64,000 nt of DNA from Prauserella flavalba (GCF_003202235.1 NZ_MASU01000001.1:62001-126000); one strand, 5' to 3'. Counted from the stretch's first letter, positions 25,680 to 33,857 are shown. Numbers and translations are program-made. Notes: generated by a model not told the origin, from the letters alone.

Positions 25680-26710
25680 CGGGCACCTCGCGCGCGGTAG
25701 AGGATCAGCACGAACGCGGGCACGCCGATCAGCGCGGTCACCACACCGACGGGGACCTCCTGCGGGTCGAGCACGGTGCGGGCAAGCGTGTCGACCCACA
25801 CCAGGAACACGGCTCCGGCCAGCGCGGTCACCGGCAGCAGCCGCGCGTGATTCGGCCCCGCCAGCGCGCGGGCCGCGTGCGGCAGCACGAGCCCGACGAA
25901 GCCGATCGCACCGGCCGAGCTGACCAGCACCGCCGTGAGCAGGGCCGTCGCGCACAGCAGGATCAGCCGCGTGCGCGCCACCGCGACGCCGAGCGTGGCC
26001 GCCGCGTCCTCCCCGAACGCGAAGGCGTCCAGTGAGCGGGCGTAGCCGCCGCACACCAGCAGCGTCGCGACGAGCACCGCGAGGCAGGTCCCCACCTCGG
26101 CCCAGCCCGCGTTGCTCAGCGACCCGAGCAGCCAGAACAGCACCCCGCGCGTGGTCTCCGCGTCGGCCGAGGTCAGCACGATGAACGACGTCAGCGCCGA
26201 GAACAGCTGCATCACCGCGACGCCCGAGAGCACGACGCGGTCGGTGGTGCCGCCGAGCGTGTGGCTCAGCAGCAGCACGAACGCGAACGAGACCAGCGCG
26301 CCGAGGAATGCCCCCGCCGACAGCGACAACACCCCGCCGCCCACGCCGAGCACCACCACCAGCACCGCGCCCGTGGACGCCCCGGAGGAAACCCCGAGCA
26401 CGAACGGGTCGGCCAGCGGGTTGCGCAGCAGCGACTGCATGATCGCGCCGCACACGGCGAGGCCCGCCCCGCACACGGCGGCCAGCAGCGTGCGGGGCAG
26501 CCGCAGGTTCCACACGATGCCGTCACGGATCGTCGACAGCCCCGACTCGCCGAAGCCGAGCCGCGCGGCGACCGACGCCCAGACGTCGCCGACCCGGATG
26601 TTGGCGGGCCCGATGGTGATCGCGACTGCGATCGACACCGCCAGCGCGGCGAACCCGCCGAGCAGCACCAACGGCAGCCGCGAACGCCGTGTGAGCGCCT
26701 CGACGCTCAC
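25676..26710 (-). CDS. btuC: Cobalamin ABC transporter permease (FecCD/BtuC family)
   Basis: 344 aa with about ten spans. FecCD hallmarks: LRLPRTLLAAVCGAGLAVCG, MQSLLRNPLADPFVLGVSSG and GAIGFVGLVLPHAARALAGP. GTG start overlaps the end of the binding-protein gene by 4 bp (26707-26710). Forms the importer channel with the ATPase encoded next. Confidence 0.87.
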   Translation of the reverse strand: MSVEALTRRSRLPLVLLGGFAALAVSIAVAITIGPANIRVGDVWASVAARLGFGESGLSTIRDGIVWNLRLPRTLLAAVCGAGLAVCGAIMQSLLRNPLADPFVLGVSSGASTGAVLVVVLGVGGGVLSLSAGAFLGALVSFAFVLLLSHTLGGTTDRVVLSGVAVMQLFSALTSFIVLTSADAETTRGVLFWLLGSLSNAGWAEVGTCLAVLVATLLVCGGYARSLDAFAFGEDAAATLGVAVARTRLILLCATALLTAVLVSSAGAIGFVGLVLPHAARALAGPNHARLLPVTALAGAVFLVWVDTLARTVLDPQEVPVGVVTALIGVPAFVLILYRARGAR

Positions 26711-27723
26711 CCGGCGAGCCCGAACTCACGCAGCTTGGCCGCGAGCTCCTCGATCCCGGCCACCGTGCGGATCGTCGGGTTCATCGCCTGCCCGCTGAGC
26801 AGCACGTAGCGCTTCTCGCGCACCGCGGTGAGGTTGCGGGTCACCGGGTGCGACTCCAGGAACTCGATCTTCTTCGCGGCGGTCTCCGCGGTCTGCGACC
26901 TGCGCGTCAGGTCGCCGATCACCAGCACGTCGGGGTCGCGCTCGGCCACCGTCTCCCAGTTGATCTGGGGCCACTCGTCGTGGGTGTCGGCGAAGACGTT
27001 CTGCGCGCCCACGGCCTCGGTCATGACGCCGGGCGCCCCGCAGCAGCCCGCCAGGTACGGCGCCTCGGAGTTGGCGAACCAGTAGAGCAGCGTCACGCCG
27101 GAGGCGTCGACCCCGTTCGTCGCGCGCTCGATGCGGTCCCGCAGGTCCGCGACCAGGCGCTCGCCACGTTCCTCGACGGCGAAGAGCTTCGCCAGGTCAC
27201 GGACCTCCGTGTAGATCGTCTCCATCGTCAGCGGCCGGTCACGACGGCCGTCGCCCGCGCCGCTGTTGTCCTTGACGCAGTCGGAGGGCGACAGGTAGCT
27301 CGGCACACCCAGCTCTGCGAACTGCTCCCGCGTGGCGACGCCGCCAGTGCCGAGCGTGGAGACGAAGGACGCGGCGACGAAGTCCGGTTCGGCCGCCAGC
27401 ACGGCCTCGAAGGACGGCATGTTGTCGGCCAGCCTCGGCACGCCCTCGTTGGCCTCGACGAGGTCGGCGGGCAGCGGATCGGTCCACGTCGCCGTGCCGA
27501 CGAGGCGGTCCGCGAGCCCCAGCGACAGCAGGATCTCGGTGGTGCCCTGGTTCAGCGAGACCACCCGCTCCGGCGGCGCGTCCACGACCGTGCGCACGCC
27601 GCAGTTGTCGACCGTGCGCGGGTAGCCGGGCGCCGGGTCCCGGTCCTGCGTGGCGGCGGTGCCGCCACATCCGGCCAGCACCAGGCAGAGGGACAGGGCG
27701 AGGAAGCGGGAGGTACGCGGCAC
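26707..27723 (-). CDS. btuF: Cobalamin ABC transporter substrate-binding lipoprotein
   Basis: 338 aa. Signal peptide VPRTSRFLALSLCLVLAGCG with lipobox LAGC. The periplasmic-binding type III fold shows ERVVSLNQGTTEILLSLGLA and DVLVIGDL, with conserved Glu residues for docking. Extra cysteines occur in LAGCCGAPGV and PSDCVKDN. GTG start 27723 lies immediately downstream of a cobalamin riboswitch, which is the reason for calling a B12 or cobinamide substrate. Confidence 0.82.
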   Translation of the reverse strand: MPRTSRFLALSLCLVLAGCGGTAATQDRDPAPGYPRTVDNCGVRTVVDAPPERVVSLNQGTTEILLSLGLADRLVGTATWTDPLPADLVEANEGVPRLADNMPSFEAVLAAEPDFVAASFVSTLGTGGVATREQFAELGVPSYLSPSDCVKDNSGAGDGRRDRPLTMETIYTEVRDLAKLFAVEERGERLVADLRDRIERATNGVDASGVTLLYWFANSEAPYLAGCCGAPGVMTEAVGAQNVFADTHDEWPQINWETVAERDPDVLVIGDLTRRSQTAETAAKKIEFLESHPVTRNLTAVREKRYVLLSGQAMNPTIRTVAGIEELAAKLREFGLAG

Positions 27724-27777
27724 CGACGTTCCCTTTGCGTCGAGGGCCCATGCGCGGAGCCCGAGCGGACAGCGACT

Positions 27778-27935
27778 CCCGGCCGGAAGCCGGGTGCCAG
27801 CAGGTCTTCGGACTCGGGGTCATCCGGACGGGACGCCTTCCCAGAACCTGGTCCAGTGGCAACGTGTCCCGCCCGTCGCCCTCACCGCTGCGCGTCAGTT
27901 CCGGATTCGCACCGGATTTCCTGACTCACGTCGTG
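27778..27935 (-). ncRNA. Cobalamin (adenosylcobalamin) riboswitch
   Basis: On the minus strand the region reads GGAAATCCGGTGCGAATCCG, then AACTGACGCGCAGCGGTGAG, and further on the B12 box GAGTCCGAAGACCTGCTGGC. Spacing and order match the Rfam cobalamin class. It lies directly upstream of btuF, so high B12 should shut off btuFCD. The outer boundaries are approximate. The expression platform is probably the segment 27724-27780, where sequestration of the btuF RBS or a terminator would act. Confidence 0.92.
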
Positions 27936-27963
27936 CGTGAGTACGACTGGCCGCGAAAACGTA

Positions 27964-28872
27964 TCACGTACGCGCGTACTGGACGTCCACCTCGTGACGC
28001 ACGAAACCGAGCCGCTCGTACACCGCGATGGCGGGCGCGTTGTCGCCCTCGACGTAGAGGATCACCTGGCCGAGGCCCCGGCCCCGCAGATGACGCAGCC
28101 CGGCGAGGGTGAGTGCCTTGCCGAGCCCACCGCCCTGCGCGCCGGGGTCGACACCGACGACGTAGACCTCCCCGACCGGTTCGCCCCGGAACCGTTCCGG
28201 GTTGGCGGGGTGCACCTTGGTCCAGTGGAAGCCGACGACCTCGCCGTCGGCGTTCTCCGCGAGGAAGAAGCCCTCGGGGTCGAACCAGCTCTCGTTCTCG
28301 GCGGCCCGCAGGTCCTCGACGCTGAACGTGCCCTGTTCGGGATGCCAGTCGAAGGCACGCGCGTTGACCGCGACCATCGCCTCCTCGTCCCGCCCCGGCA
28401 CGAACGTGCGCAGCGAGACGCCCTCGGCGGGCTTGGGCTCCGGCCAGTCGGCTCCCTCGACGTCCACGTGCATCACCAGCAGCTCACGGGCGCGTTCGAA
28501 GCCGAAGCGTTCGGCGAGCCTGGCGGCGGCGGGATGGTCGCCGTGCGCCCACACCCGCAGCTTCTCCGGCACCTCGGCGGCGAGCTCCCGCACGAGCGCG
28601 GCGCCGTGCCCCCTGCCGCGGTGTGCGGGGTGGACCACCAGCTCGGCGACGAGCCTGCCGAACGCGTCACCCGCGGTGTTCAGGTGCACCACGCCCGCGA
28701 GCGTGTCGCCGTCGTGGGCCAGCAGGTACCGGCCTCCGGTGAAGTCGCCGGGCAGCGGCCCGTCCGGCTCGATCTCCGGGCGTCCGTCCGACTCCCGCGC
28801 CGCAAGCAGCAGCGCGCGCACCGCGGCGGTACGCGCGCTGTCCAGTTCGTTCACCCAGGCCACGTTCAGCAT
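27964..28872 (-). CDS. mshD: Mycothiol synthase
   Basis: 302 aa, two tandem GNAT domains as in MshD, which acetylates Cys-GlcN-Ins to mycothiol. The N-terminal domain has VAELVVHPAHRGRGHGAALV. The C-terminal domain is the catalytic one, with EVYVVGVDPGAQGGGLGKAL and VEGDNAPAIAVYERLGF. It is downstream of glnR with a 14 bp gap, the same pairing as Rv0818-Rv0819 in M. tuberculosis. Confidence 0.92.
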   Translation of the reverse strand: MLNVAWVNELDSARTAAVRALLLAARESDGRPEIEPDGPLPGDFTGGRYLLAHDGDTLAGVVHLNTAGDAFGRLVAELVVHPAHRGRGHGAALVRELAAEVPEKLRVWAHGDHPAAARLAERFGFERARELLVMHVDVEGADWPEPKPAEGVSLRTFVPGRDEEAMVAVNARAFDWHPEQGTFSVEDLRAAENESWFDPEGFFLAENADGEVVGFHWTKVHPANPERFRGEPVGEVYVVGVDPGAQGGGLGKALTLAGLRHLRGRGLGQVILYVEGDNAPAIAVYERLGFVRHEVDVQYART

Positions 28873-28886
28873 GGGTCCACGCTACT

Positions 28887-29639
28887 TCAGCGGTTGGAGA
28901 ACTCCGTGACCTCGAAGGACTCCGGCACCACCGGGGTGCCGCCCTTCACCGGGCCGGTGCCCTTGGCGGGCCGCTCGAACTTGTAGCCGACGTTGCGGAC
29001 GGTGCCGATCATCTGCTCGTGCTCGGGGCCGAGCTTGGCGCGCAGCCGCCGGACGTGCACGTCGACCGTGCGGGTGCCGCCGAAGAAGTCGTAACCCCAC
29101 ACCTCCTGCAGCAGCTGGGCGCGGGTGAAGACCCGGCCCGCGTGCTGGGCGAGGTACTTGAGCAGCTCGAACTCCTTGTAGGTGAGCTCCAGCGTGCGCT
29201 TGCGCAGGCGCGCGGTGTAAGTCGCCTCGTCGATCACGAGGTCGCCGACCCGCAGCTCGGCGTCGACCTGCGTGGTGGCGCCGTCCTTGGTGGTGGCCAG
29301 CCGCAGCCGGGCGTCGACCTCGGCCGGTCCCGCTGTCGGCAGGAGGATGTCGTCGGTGCGCCACTCGGCGCTCACCGCCACGAGGCCACCCTCGCCGACC
29401 ACCGCGATCACCGGGGTCACGGCGTCCTCGTCACCGGCGCCCTTGAGCAGGCGGCACAGGCTCTTGGCCGACGCGAGGTCGCTGCGCGCGTCGAGCAGGA
29501 TGACGTCGCGATGCCCGGCGTCGAGGAGCGCGGTGACCTCCGGAGCACGGACGCGTACGGTGTGCGGGAGAAGATCGAGAGCGGGCAGCACCGAGGTGGC
29601 ATCGGATTCCGCAGTGAGTACAAGAAGATCCAGGCTCAT
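28887..29639 (-). CDS. glnR: Nitrogen-response regulator GlnR (OmpR family)
   Basis: 250 aa. N-terminal atypical receiver ([40 protein letters not shown]). C-terminal winged helix ([38 protein letters not shown]). GlnR is an orphan regulator that works without a cognate kinase and controls glutamine synthetase, ammonium transport and many other genes. ATG 29639 is preferred over the longer frame from 29678 because GAGGCGG precedes it and the receiver starts there. Divergent from lmeA across a 180 bp spacer. Confidence 0.92.
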   Translation of the reverse strand: MSLDLLVLTAESDATSVLPALDLLPHTVRVRAPEVTALLDAGHRDVILLDARSDLASAKSLCRLLKGAGDEDAVTPVIAVVGEGGLVAVSAEWRTDDILLPTAGPAEVDARLRLATTKDGATTQVDAELRVGDLVIDEATYTARLRKRTLELTYKEFELLKYLAQHAGRVFTRAQLLQEVWGYDFFGGTRTVDVHVRRLRAKLGPEHEQMIGTVRNVGYKFERPAKGTGPVKGGTPVVPESFEVTEFSNR

Positions 29640-29773
29640 CGCCACCGCCTCACAATGTTTGATCGCCTCGAGAATCACTCGGGCAGGTCTTCGATGAGAA
29701 TAGCGGGTGAAAACTCAGGTGTCGCTACTCGTGAAATCGGCATCACACGAGGTCGCAGGCCCGAAACGCCCGT

Positions 29774-29814
29774 GTAACACGGTGCGAAACATAGGTGTAA
29801 CAACAGATCGGAAC
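29774..29814. promoter_or_regulatory. Degenerate GlnR-box-like array between glnR and lmeA
   Basis: GTAAC (29774), GAAAC (29786), GTAAC (29797) and GGAAC (29810) recur at 12, 11 and 13 bp spacing. GlnR sites have alternating GTnAC and GAAAC every 11 bp, so only the middle pair is ideal. It could mediate control of lmeA or glnR autoregulation. Confidence 0.35.
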
Positions 29815-29819
29815 AGATT

Positions 29820-30719
29820 GTGAGCAGTGCTGTGACCGAGCGAGCCCAGCCGTCCGGGAAACGCGGAGGACGCAGGGCCCGCAGGCTCGTCGTGGTACTC
29901 GTCGTACTGGCGGGACTGCTCGTGGCCGCCGATTTCGGCGTCGCCGCGTTCGCCGAGCACACCGTGTCGCAGAAGGCCCGCGAGCAGCTGGGCCTCACCG
30001 AGGACCCCTCCGTGACGATCCACGGGTTCCCGTTCACGACGCAGGCGATCTCCGGCGAGTACGACCACATCACGGTCTCCGCGCAGGGCGTGCCCGCGGG
30101 CGACGTGCTCCGCGATCTGGCGATCCGGGCCGAGTTGCGCAACGTGACGGCACCGCTGTCCGATCTCACCTCCGGCAACACCGACAACATCAACATCGGC
30201 GACCTCGAGGGGCAGATCACGCTCAAGGCCAGCGACATCGCGCAGGTCACGCCGCTGAACAACATTCAGGACCTGCGGATCGACCCCTCCACCGAGTCCT
30301 ATGTCCGCAACGGCGAGGGCAACGACGACTCGCAGAGCGGCTCGGGCGACTCCGGCGACGACGGCGCCGCCGAGTCGCAGCAGGAGGACGAGGACGACTC
30401 CACCGCGGGCGTGCGGCTCTCCGGCAAGGTCCAGATCGCCGGCGAGGAGGTGGAGATCTTCGCGTTCGCCATGATCGAGCTCGACGGCACCACGATCCGG
30501 ATCACGCCGCACCGGCTCCAGTTCGGGAATGACCAGGAGACCACCGTCGTTCCGCAGGAGGTGCAGCAGGCTCTGCTGCCGAACTTCGAGGCGGACATCA
30601 ACGCGGGTGACCTGCCGTTCACGGTGACGCCGACCGCGATCAGGGTCGATCCGGGCTCGCTCACCATCAGCGGCGAGGCGAAGAACGTGACCTTCGCGGG
30701 GGTGTCCTCGGGACAGTGA
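29820..30719 (+). CDS. lmeA: LmeA-family phospholipid-binding protein (DUF2993)
   Basis: 299 aa. One N-terminal membrane anchor/signal segment (RRLVVVLVVLAGLLVAADFG) and then an extracytoplasmic DUF2993 domain (TIHGFPFTTQAISGEYDHIT, PFTVTPTAIRVDPGSLTISG). A Ser/Asp/Glu/Gln-rich insert (residues about 163-193) splits the domain. The mycobacterial homologue (Rv0817c, next to glnR as here) binds phospholipid and affects mannan elongation. GTG 29820 start lacks a strong RBS; GTG 29832 is possible. Confidence 0.82.
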   Translation: MSSAVTERAQPSGKRGGRRARRLVVVLVVLAGLLVAADFGVAAFAEHTVSQKAREQLGLTEDPSVTIHGFPFTTQAISGEYDHITVSAQGVPAGDVLRDLAIRAELRNVTAPLSDLTSGNTDNINIGDLEGQITLKASDIAQVTPLNNIQDLRIDPSTESYVRNGEGNDDSQSGSGDSGDDGAAESQQEDEDDSTAGVRLSGKVQIAGEEVEIFAFAMIELDGTTIRITPHRLQFGNDQETTVVPQEVQQALLPNFEADINAGDLPFTVTPTAIRVDPGSLTISGEAKNVTFAGVSSGQ

Positions 30720-30729
30720 GGACTGCGAC

Positions 30730-31194
30730 GTGACGGGCTCGACGGGGCTGTGGGTACTGGCAGGCACACTCGTGGCCGGCCTGGTCGTCGGTGTGCTGCT
30801 CCACCTGCGCAACGGCCGCATCCGCACCACCGACGACAGCGCGCCCGCAGGCCTTCCGGAGCCGGTCGCCGCGGCGCTCGCCCCAGCACCCGCCGTGACG
30901 CTGGTCCAGATCTCCACCACGTTCTGCGCCCCGTGCAGGCACACCAGGGCCATCCTGTCCCACCTCGCGGAACGCACCGAGGGGCTCGCGCACGTCGACC
31001 TGGACGTCACCGACCGGCCGCACGTCGCGCAGGACCTCGGCGTGCTGCGGACCCCCACCACGCTGGCGCTGACGTCGTCGGGCCGGGAGTTGCTGCGGGT
31101 CAGCGGCGTGCCGAAGGCACAGGAGCTGCTGTCAGCGCTCGAACCGCACCTCGTCCCACGGGTTGAACGCGGTTCCCACTCACAGGGAGGGTAG
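30730..31194 (+). CDS. Thioredoxin-like membrane-anchored protein (Rv0816c/ThiX type)
   Basis: 154 aa. A single N-terminal span (LWVLAGTLVAGLVVGVLLHL), then a thioredoxin fold with the redox motif TTFCAPCRHTR (Cys66, Cys69) and the cis-Pro region LRTPTTLAL. GTG starts 10 bp after lmeA, with GAGGA overlapping the lmeA stop. The place in the lmeA-thiX-DUF4395-sulfurtransferase run matches mycobacteria. It probably reduces disulfides or persulfides in sulfur transfer (inferred). Confidence 0.8.
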   Translation: MTGSTGLWVLAGTLVAGLVVGVLLHLRNGRIRTTDDSAPAGLPEPVAAALAPAPAVTLVQISTTFCAPCRHTRAILSHLAERTEGLAHVDLDVTDRPHVAQDLGVLRTPTTLALTSSGRELLRVSGVPKAQELLSALEPHLVPRVERGSHSQGG

Positions 31195-31199
31195 GTACT

Positions 31200-31334
31200 G
31201 TGAGCGCCGTGGACAGGCTGCCTACTCACCTCCTGACGCAACGCCGCACGGTCGATCTGTGCCGCGTGCGCAGCAGCCTGTGTTCGTCGAGCGGTTCGGT
31301 CCGGTTCGACGATCCAGCTGTGCACAGGAGGTGA
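31200..31334 (+). CDS. Cysteine-containing leader peptide ORF (putative sulfur attenuator), 44 aa
   Basis: GTG 31200 is preceded by GGGAGG at 8 nt. The 44 codons contain LLTQRRTVDLCRVRSSLCSS, matching the RRAVDLCRV-x-LC pattern that I recall from actinomycete peptides annotated as putative leader peptides upstream of sulfur and cysteine genes. The TGA at 31332-31334 ends one base before the DUF4395 ATG, and the ORF runs through that gene's AGGAGG. Translation of the leader would therefore control access to the downstream RBS. Stalling at Cys codons (positions 21 and 28) when cysteinyl-tRNA is scarce would be the obvious mechanism, by analogy with mycobacterial polycysteine leaders. Confidence 0.72.
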   Translation: MSAVDRLPTHLLTQRRTVDLCRVRSSLCSSSGSVRFDDPAVHRR

Positions 31335-31335
31335 C

Positions 31336-31773
31336 ATGTCCGCAGGCCCCGCAGTAGACCCCCGAGGCCCCCGGTTCGCCGCCGTCGTCACGACGGTCGT
31401 ACTTGCCGTCGTCCTGGTCACGGGCTGGTGGCCGCTGCTCGCGGCCCAGACCGTGGTGTTCGCGATCGGCGCGTTCGCCGGGCTGCGGCTCGCGCCGTAC
31501 TCGGTGCTCTACCGCGTGCTGGTGGCGCCGCGACTGAAGCCGACGAGCGAGCGGGAGGACGCGGCCCCGCTGCGGTTCGCTCAGGCCGTCGGTTTCGTGT
31601 TCGCGCTGGTGGGCACCATCGGGTATGTCAGTGGGGTGACCGCGCTCGGCATCGTCGCGACGGCTTTCGCACTGTTCGCCGCATTCCTCAACGCGGCGTT
31701 CGACTTCTGCCTCGGCTGCGAGATGTACCTGCTCGTCCGGCGGTTCACCCCCCGTACCGAACAAGCGTCCTGA
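31336..31773 (+). CDS. DUF4395 integral membrane protein
   Basis: 145 aa with about four spans and a conserved C-terminal cysteine pair, FDFCLGCEMYLL (Cys125, Cys128), typical of DUF4395. AGGAGG lies 4 nt before ATG. It sits between the thioredoxin-like gene and the sulfurtransferase gene, and the Cys pair suggests a membrane redox or sulfur-relay partner, which is inference. Its start is immediately preceded by the leader ORF. Confidence 0.8.
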   Translation: MSAGPAVDPRGPRFAAVVTTVVLAVVLVTGWWPLLAAQTVVFAIGAFAGLRLAPYSVLYRVLVAPRLKPTSEREDAAPLRFAQAVGFVFALVGTIGYVSGVTALGIVATAFALFAAFLNAAFDFCLGCEMYLLVRRFTPRTEQAS

Positions 31774-31819
31774 GTGATCCTTCGCCAACCACGAGTACAA
31801 GAAAGTGAGTGCCGCTCCC

Positions 31820-32656
31820 ATGAGCCGTGAAGACGTCCTGGTCACTACCCAGTGGGCAGAGGAGAATCTGGACACGCCCGGCGTGGTCTTCGCCGAGGTC
31901 GACGAGGACACCACCGCCTACGACGGCGGGCACATCCGCGGCGCCGTGAAGATCGACTGGAAGAACGAGCTGCAGGACCAGGTCCGCCGCGACTTCGTCG
32001 ACAAGGCCGGCTTCGAGGCCCTGCTCTCGCAGAAGGGCATCGGCAACGACGACCTGGTGGTCCTCTACGGCGGCAACAACAACTGGTTCGCCGCGTACGC
32101 GTACTGGTACTTCAAGCTGTACGGCCACGACAAGGTCAAGCTCCTCGACGGCGGCCGCAAGAAGTGGGAACTCGACGGCCGCGAGCTGACCACCGACGAG
32201 CCCCAGCGCGAGCGCACCAGCTACACCGCCAAGGAGCAGGACCTCAAGCTGCGGGCCTTCCGCGACGAGGTCGTCGAGGCCATCAACACCAAGAACCTGG
32301 TCGACGTGCGCTCGCCCGACGAGTTCTCCGGCAAGCTGCTCGCGCCCGCCCACCTGCCGCAGGAGTCCGCGCAGCGTGCGGGGCACATCCCGAGCGCGGT
32401 GAACGTCCCGTGGTCCAAGGCGGCCAACGAGGACGGCACCTTCAAGTCGGCTGAGGAGCTCGCCGAGCTGTACAAGGAGGCCGGCCTCGACACCTCGAAG
32501 TCGACCATCGCGTACTGCCGCATCGGTGAGCGGTCGAGCCACACGTGGTTCGCGCTGCACGAGCTCATCGGGCTCGAGGACGTGAAGAACTACGACGGTT
32601 CGTGGACGGAGTACGGCTCGCTGGTCGGCGTGCCGATCGAGACGGGAGCGAAGTGA
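31820..32656 (+). CDS. cysA: Thiosulfate sulfurtransferase (rhodanese, CysA2 type)
   Basis: 278 aa, two rhodanese domains. The catalytic Cys233 is in YCRIGERSSHTW in the C-terminal domain; the N-terminal domain is inactive as usual (GGNNNWFAAYAYWYFKLYGH). Transfers sulfane sulfur from thiosulfate to thiol acceptors. It is very similar to what I recall of mycobacterial CysA2. The gene name is that of the mycobacterial rhodanese, not the sulfate-transport ATPase. ATG 31820 aligns with the family start; GTG 31805 is an alternative closer to GAAAG. Confidence 0.9.
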   Translation: MSREDVLVTTQWAEENLDTPGVVFAEVDEDTTAYDGGHIRGAVKIDWKNELQDQVRRDFVDKAGFEALLSQKGIGNDDLVVLYGGNNNWFAAYAYWYFKLYGHDKVKLLDGGRKKWELDGRELTTDEPQRERTSYTAKEQDLKLRAFRDEVVEAINTKNLVDVRSPDEFSGKLLAPAHLPQESAQRAGHIPSAVNVPWSKAANEDGTFKSAEELAELYKEAGLDTSKSTIAYCRIGERSSHTWFALHELIGLEDVKNYDGSWTEYGSLVGVPIETGAK

Positions 32657-32961
32657 TGACGGACGGATGCGGCGCGCCTCAGCAGACCGCTGTCGCGGCT
32701 GACGAGGACACGAACGGCCAGGTGGTCGTGGCGGGCAAGGTGACGGGCGGCGACGGCCCGCTGGGCGGCGCCTACGTGCGGCTGCTCAACGCCGACGGCG
32801 AGTTCGCCGGCGAGGTGCAGGCGTCGCCGGAGGGTGACTTCCGGTTCTACGCCGCGCCGGGCAGCTGGACCGTGCGTGCCCTGCACCGCACCGGCAACGG
32901 CGAGGCCTCCGTGAGCGCGGAGGGCCCCGGCGTCCACCAGGTCGCCATCGCCGTCGCCTGA
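32656..32961 (+). CDS. sseC: SseC / DUF1416 family protein
   Basis: 101 aa. N-terminal MTDGCGAPQ with one Cys, then a transthyretin-like beta-sandwich (VVVAGKVTGGDGPLGGAYVR, FRFYAAPGSWTVRALH). It overlaps the rhodanese stop by one base (TGATG), as the cysA2-sseC2 pair does in mycobacteria. Probably a sulfur-carrier or accessory protein of the sulfurtransferase; the exact role is not established. A type A palindrome follows 10 bp after the stop. Confidence 0.85.
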   Translation: MTDGCGAPQQTAVAADEDTNGQVVVAGKVTGGDGPLGGAYVRLLNADGEFAGEVQASPEGDFRFYAAPGSWTVRALHRTGNGEASVSAEGPGVHQVAIAVA

Positions 32962-32971
32962 TCCCACTGTT

Positions 32972-33020
32972 CCCCAAGGCCACCTTTGTTGCGTTGAACG
33001 CAACAAAGGTGGCCTTGGGT
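32972..33020. repeat. 49 bp palindrome, type A copy 2
   Basis: Identical to the copy at 2970-3018 except that the last base is T instead of G. It follows the sseC stop by 10 bp and precedes the small membrane ORF at 33105. There is no T-run behind it. Confidence 0.95.
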
Positions 33021-33104
33021 GCTTCCAGGGGTAGCCGGTGACAGTGCTCACCGAGGGTGCCCTGCGCTGCTCCACCGGGACCCGCGCGGGTTATCCTTCG
33101 GCCC

Positions 33105-33209
33105 GTGGAGATTCTGTTTACGACGCTGCTCGTGCTGGCCATCGTCGCGACGACCTGGTTCGGCGGTTACGTCGTCTACCGGCTGTACTCGGACCACCGC
33201 GAAGCCTGA
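33105..33209 (+). CDS. Small single-span membrane protein, 34 aa
   Basis: GTG 33105 opens a 34-codon frame: VEILFTTLLVLAIVATTWFG then GYVVYRLYSDHREA. One hydrophobic helix (residues 3-25) is followed by a short polar tail. TGA shares one base with the ATG of the next gene (TGATG), the coupling seen in real operons, and -10-like TTATCC lies 14 nt upstream of the GTG. No family is recognised. Confidence 0.6.
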   Translation: MEILFTTLLVLAIVATTWFGGYVVYRLYSDHREA

Positions 33210-33835
33210 TGTCCAGCGGCGGCAGCAGCGGCGACGAAGCCATCCGGATCGCGGCCGAGCGCGCTGAGTCGACGGCCAAGCGCAACATCCCCCAGCTCGA
33301 CGACCTGCCGATCCCTGGCGACACGGCCAACCTGCGCGAGGGGCCGAACCTCAACGACGCCTGCCTCGCGTTGTTGCCGCTCGTCGGTGTGTGGCGGGGC
33401 GAGGGCGAGGTCAACTACCCGACGATCGACGGCCCGTTCCGCTTCGCGCAGCAGCTCACCATCGCCCACGACGGGCGCCCGTTCCTGTACCACGAGGCCC
33501 GCTCGTGGCTGCTGGACGAGGACGGCAACGTGATCCGCCCGGCGGCCCGCGAGACCGGCTGGTGGCGTCCCCAGGAGGACGACACGATCGAGCTGCTGCT
33601 CGCCCACTCCAGCGGCATCACGGAGCTCTACTACGGCAAGCCCAAGAGCCAGTCGGCCTGGCAGCTGGCCACCGACGCGGTCGTGCGCACGTCGACGGCC
33701 AAGGAGGTCACCGCCGCGCAGCGCCTCTACGGCATCGTGGCGGGCGGCGACCTCGGCTACGTCGAGGAGCGCGCGATGGTCGGCCAGCCGATGACGCCCC
33801 ACGTCTCGGCGCTGCTGCACCGCGTCGTCGGCTGA
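33209..33835 (+). CDS. FABP-like / nitrobindin-family protein (DUF1794)
   Basis: 208 aa. After a 50-residue variable N-terminus comes a ten-strand beta-barrel domain: LNDACLALLPLVGVWRGEGE, GWWRPQEDDTIELLLAHSSG and the closing AMVGQPMTPHVSALLHRVV. The GxWxGxG motif (GVWRGEGE) and a C-terminal His are typical of heme-binding nitrobindins; the mycobacterial homologue Rv0813c occupies the same place next to sseC. ATG 33209 is fixed by overlap with the small membrane ORF. Confidence 0.85.
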   Translation: MSSGGSSGDEAIRIAAERAESTAKRNIPQLDDLPIPGDTANLREGPNLNDACLALLPLVGVWRGEGEVNYPTIDGPFRFAQQLTIAHDGRPFLYHEARSWLLDEDGNVIRPAARETGWWRPQEDDTIELLLAHSSGITELYYGKPKSQSAWQLATDAVVRTSTAKEVTAAQRLYGIVAGGDLGYVEERAMVGQPMTPHVSALLHRVVG

Positions 33836-33857
33836 CCCCTCTGCCCCCCGCCCGCCC

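Noticed and set aside
24873-26513. A 546-codon minus-strand frame covering both btuD and part of btuC
   Set aside because: Only the part from 25679 down encodes the ATPase; upstream sequence is out-of-phase permease. The ATGA overlap at 25676-25679 fixes the start.
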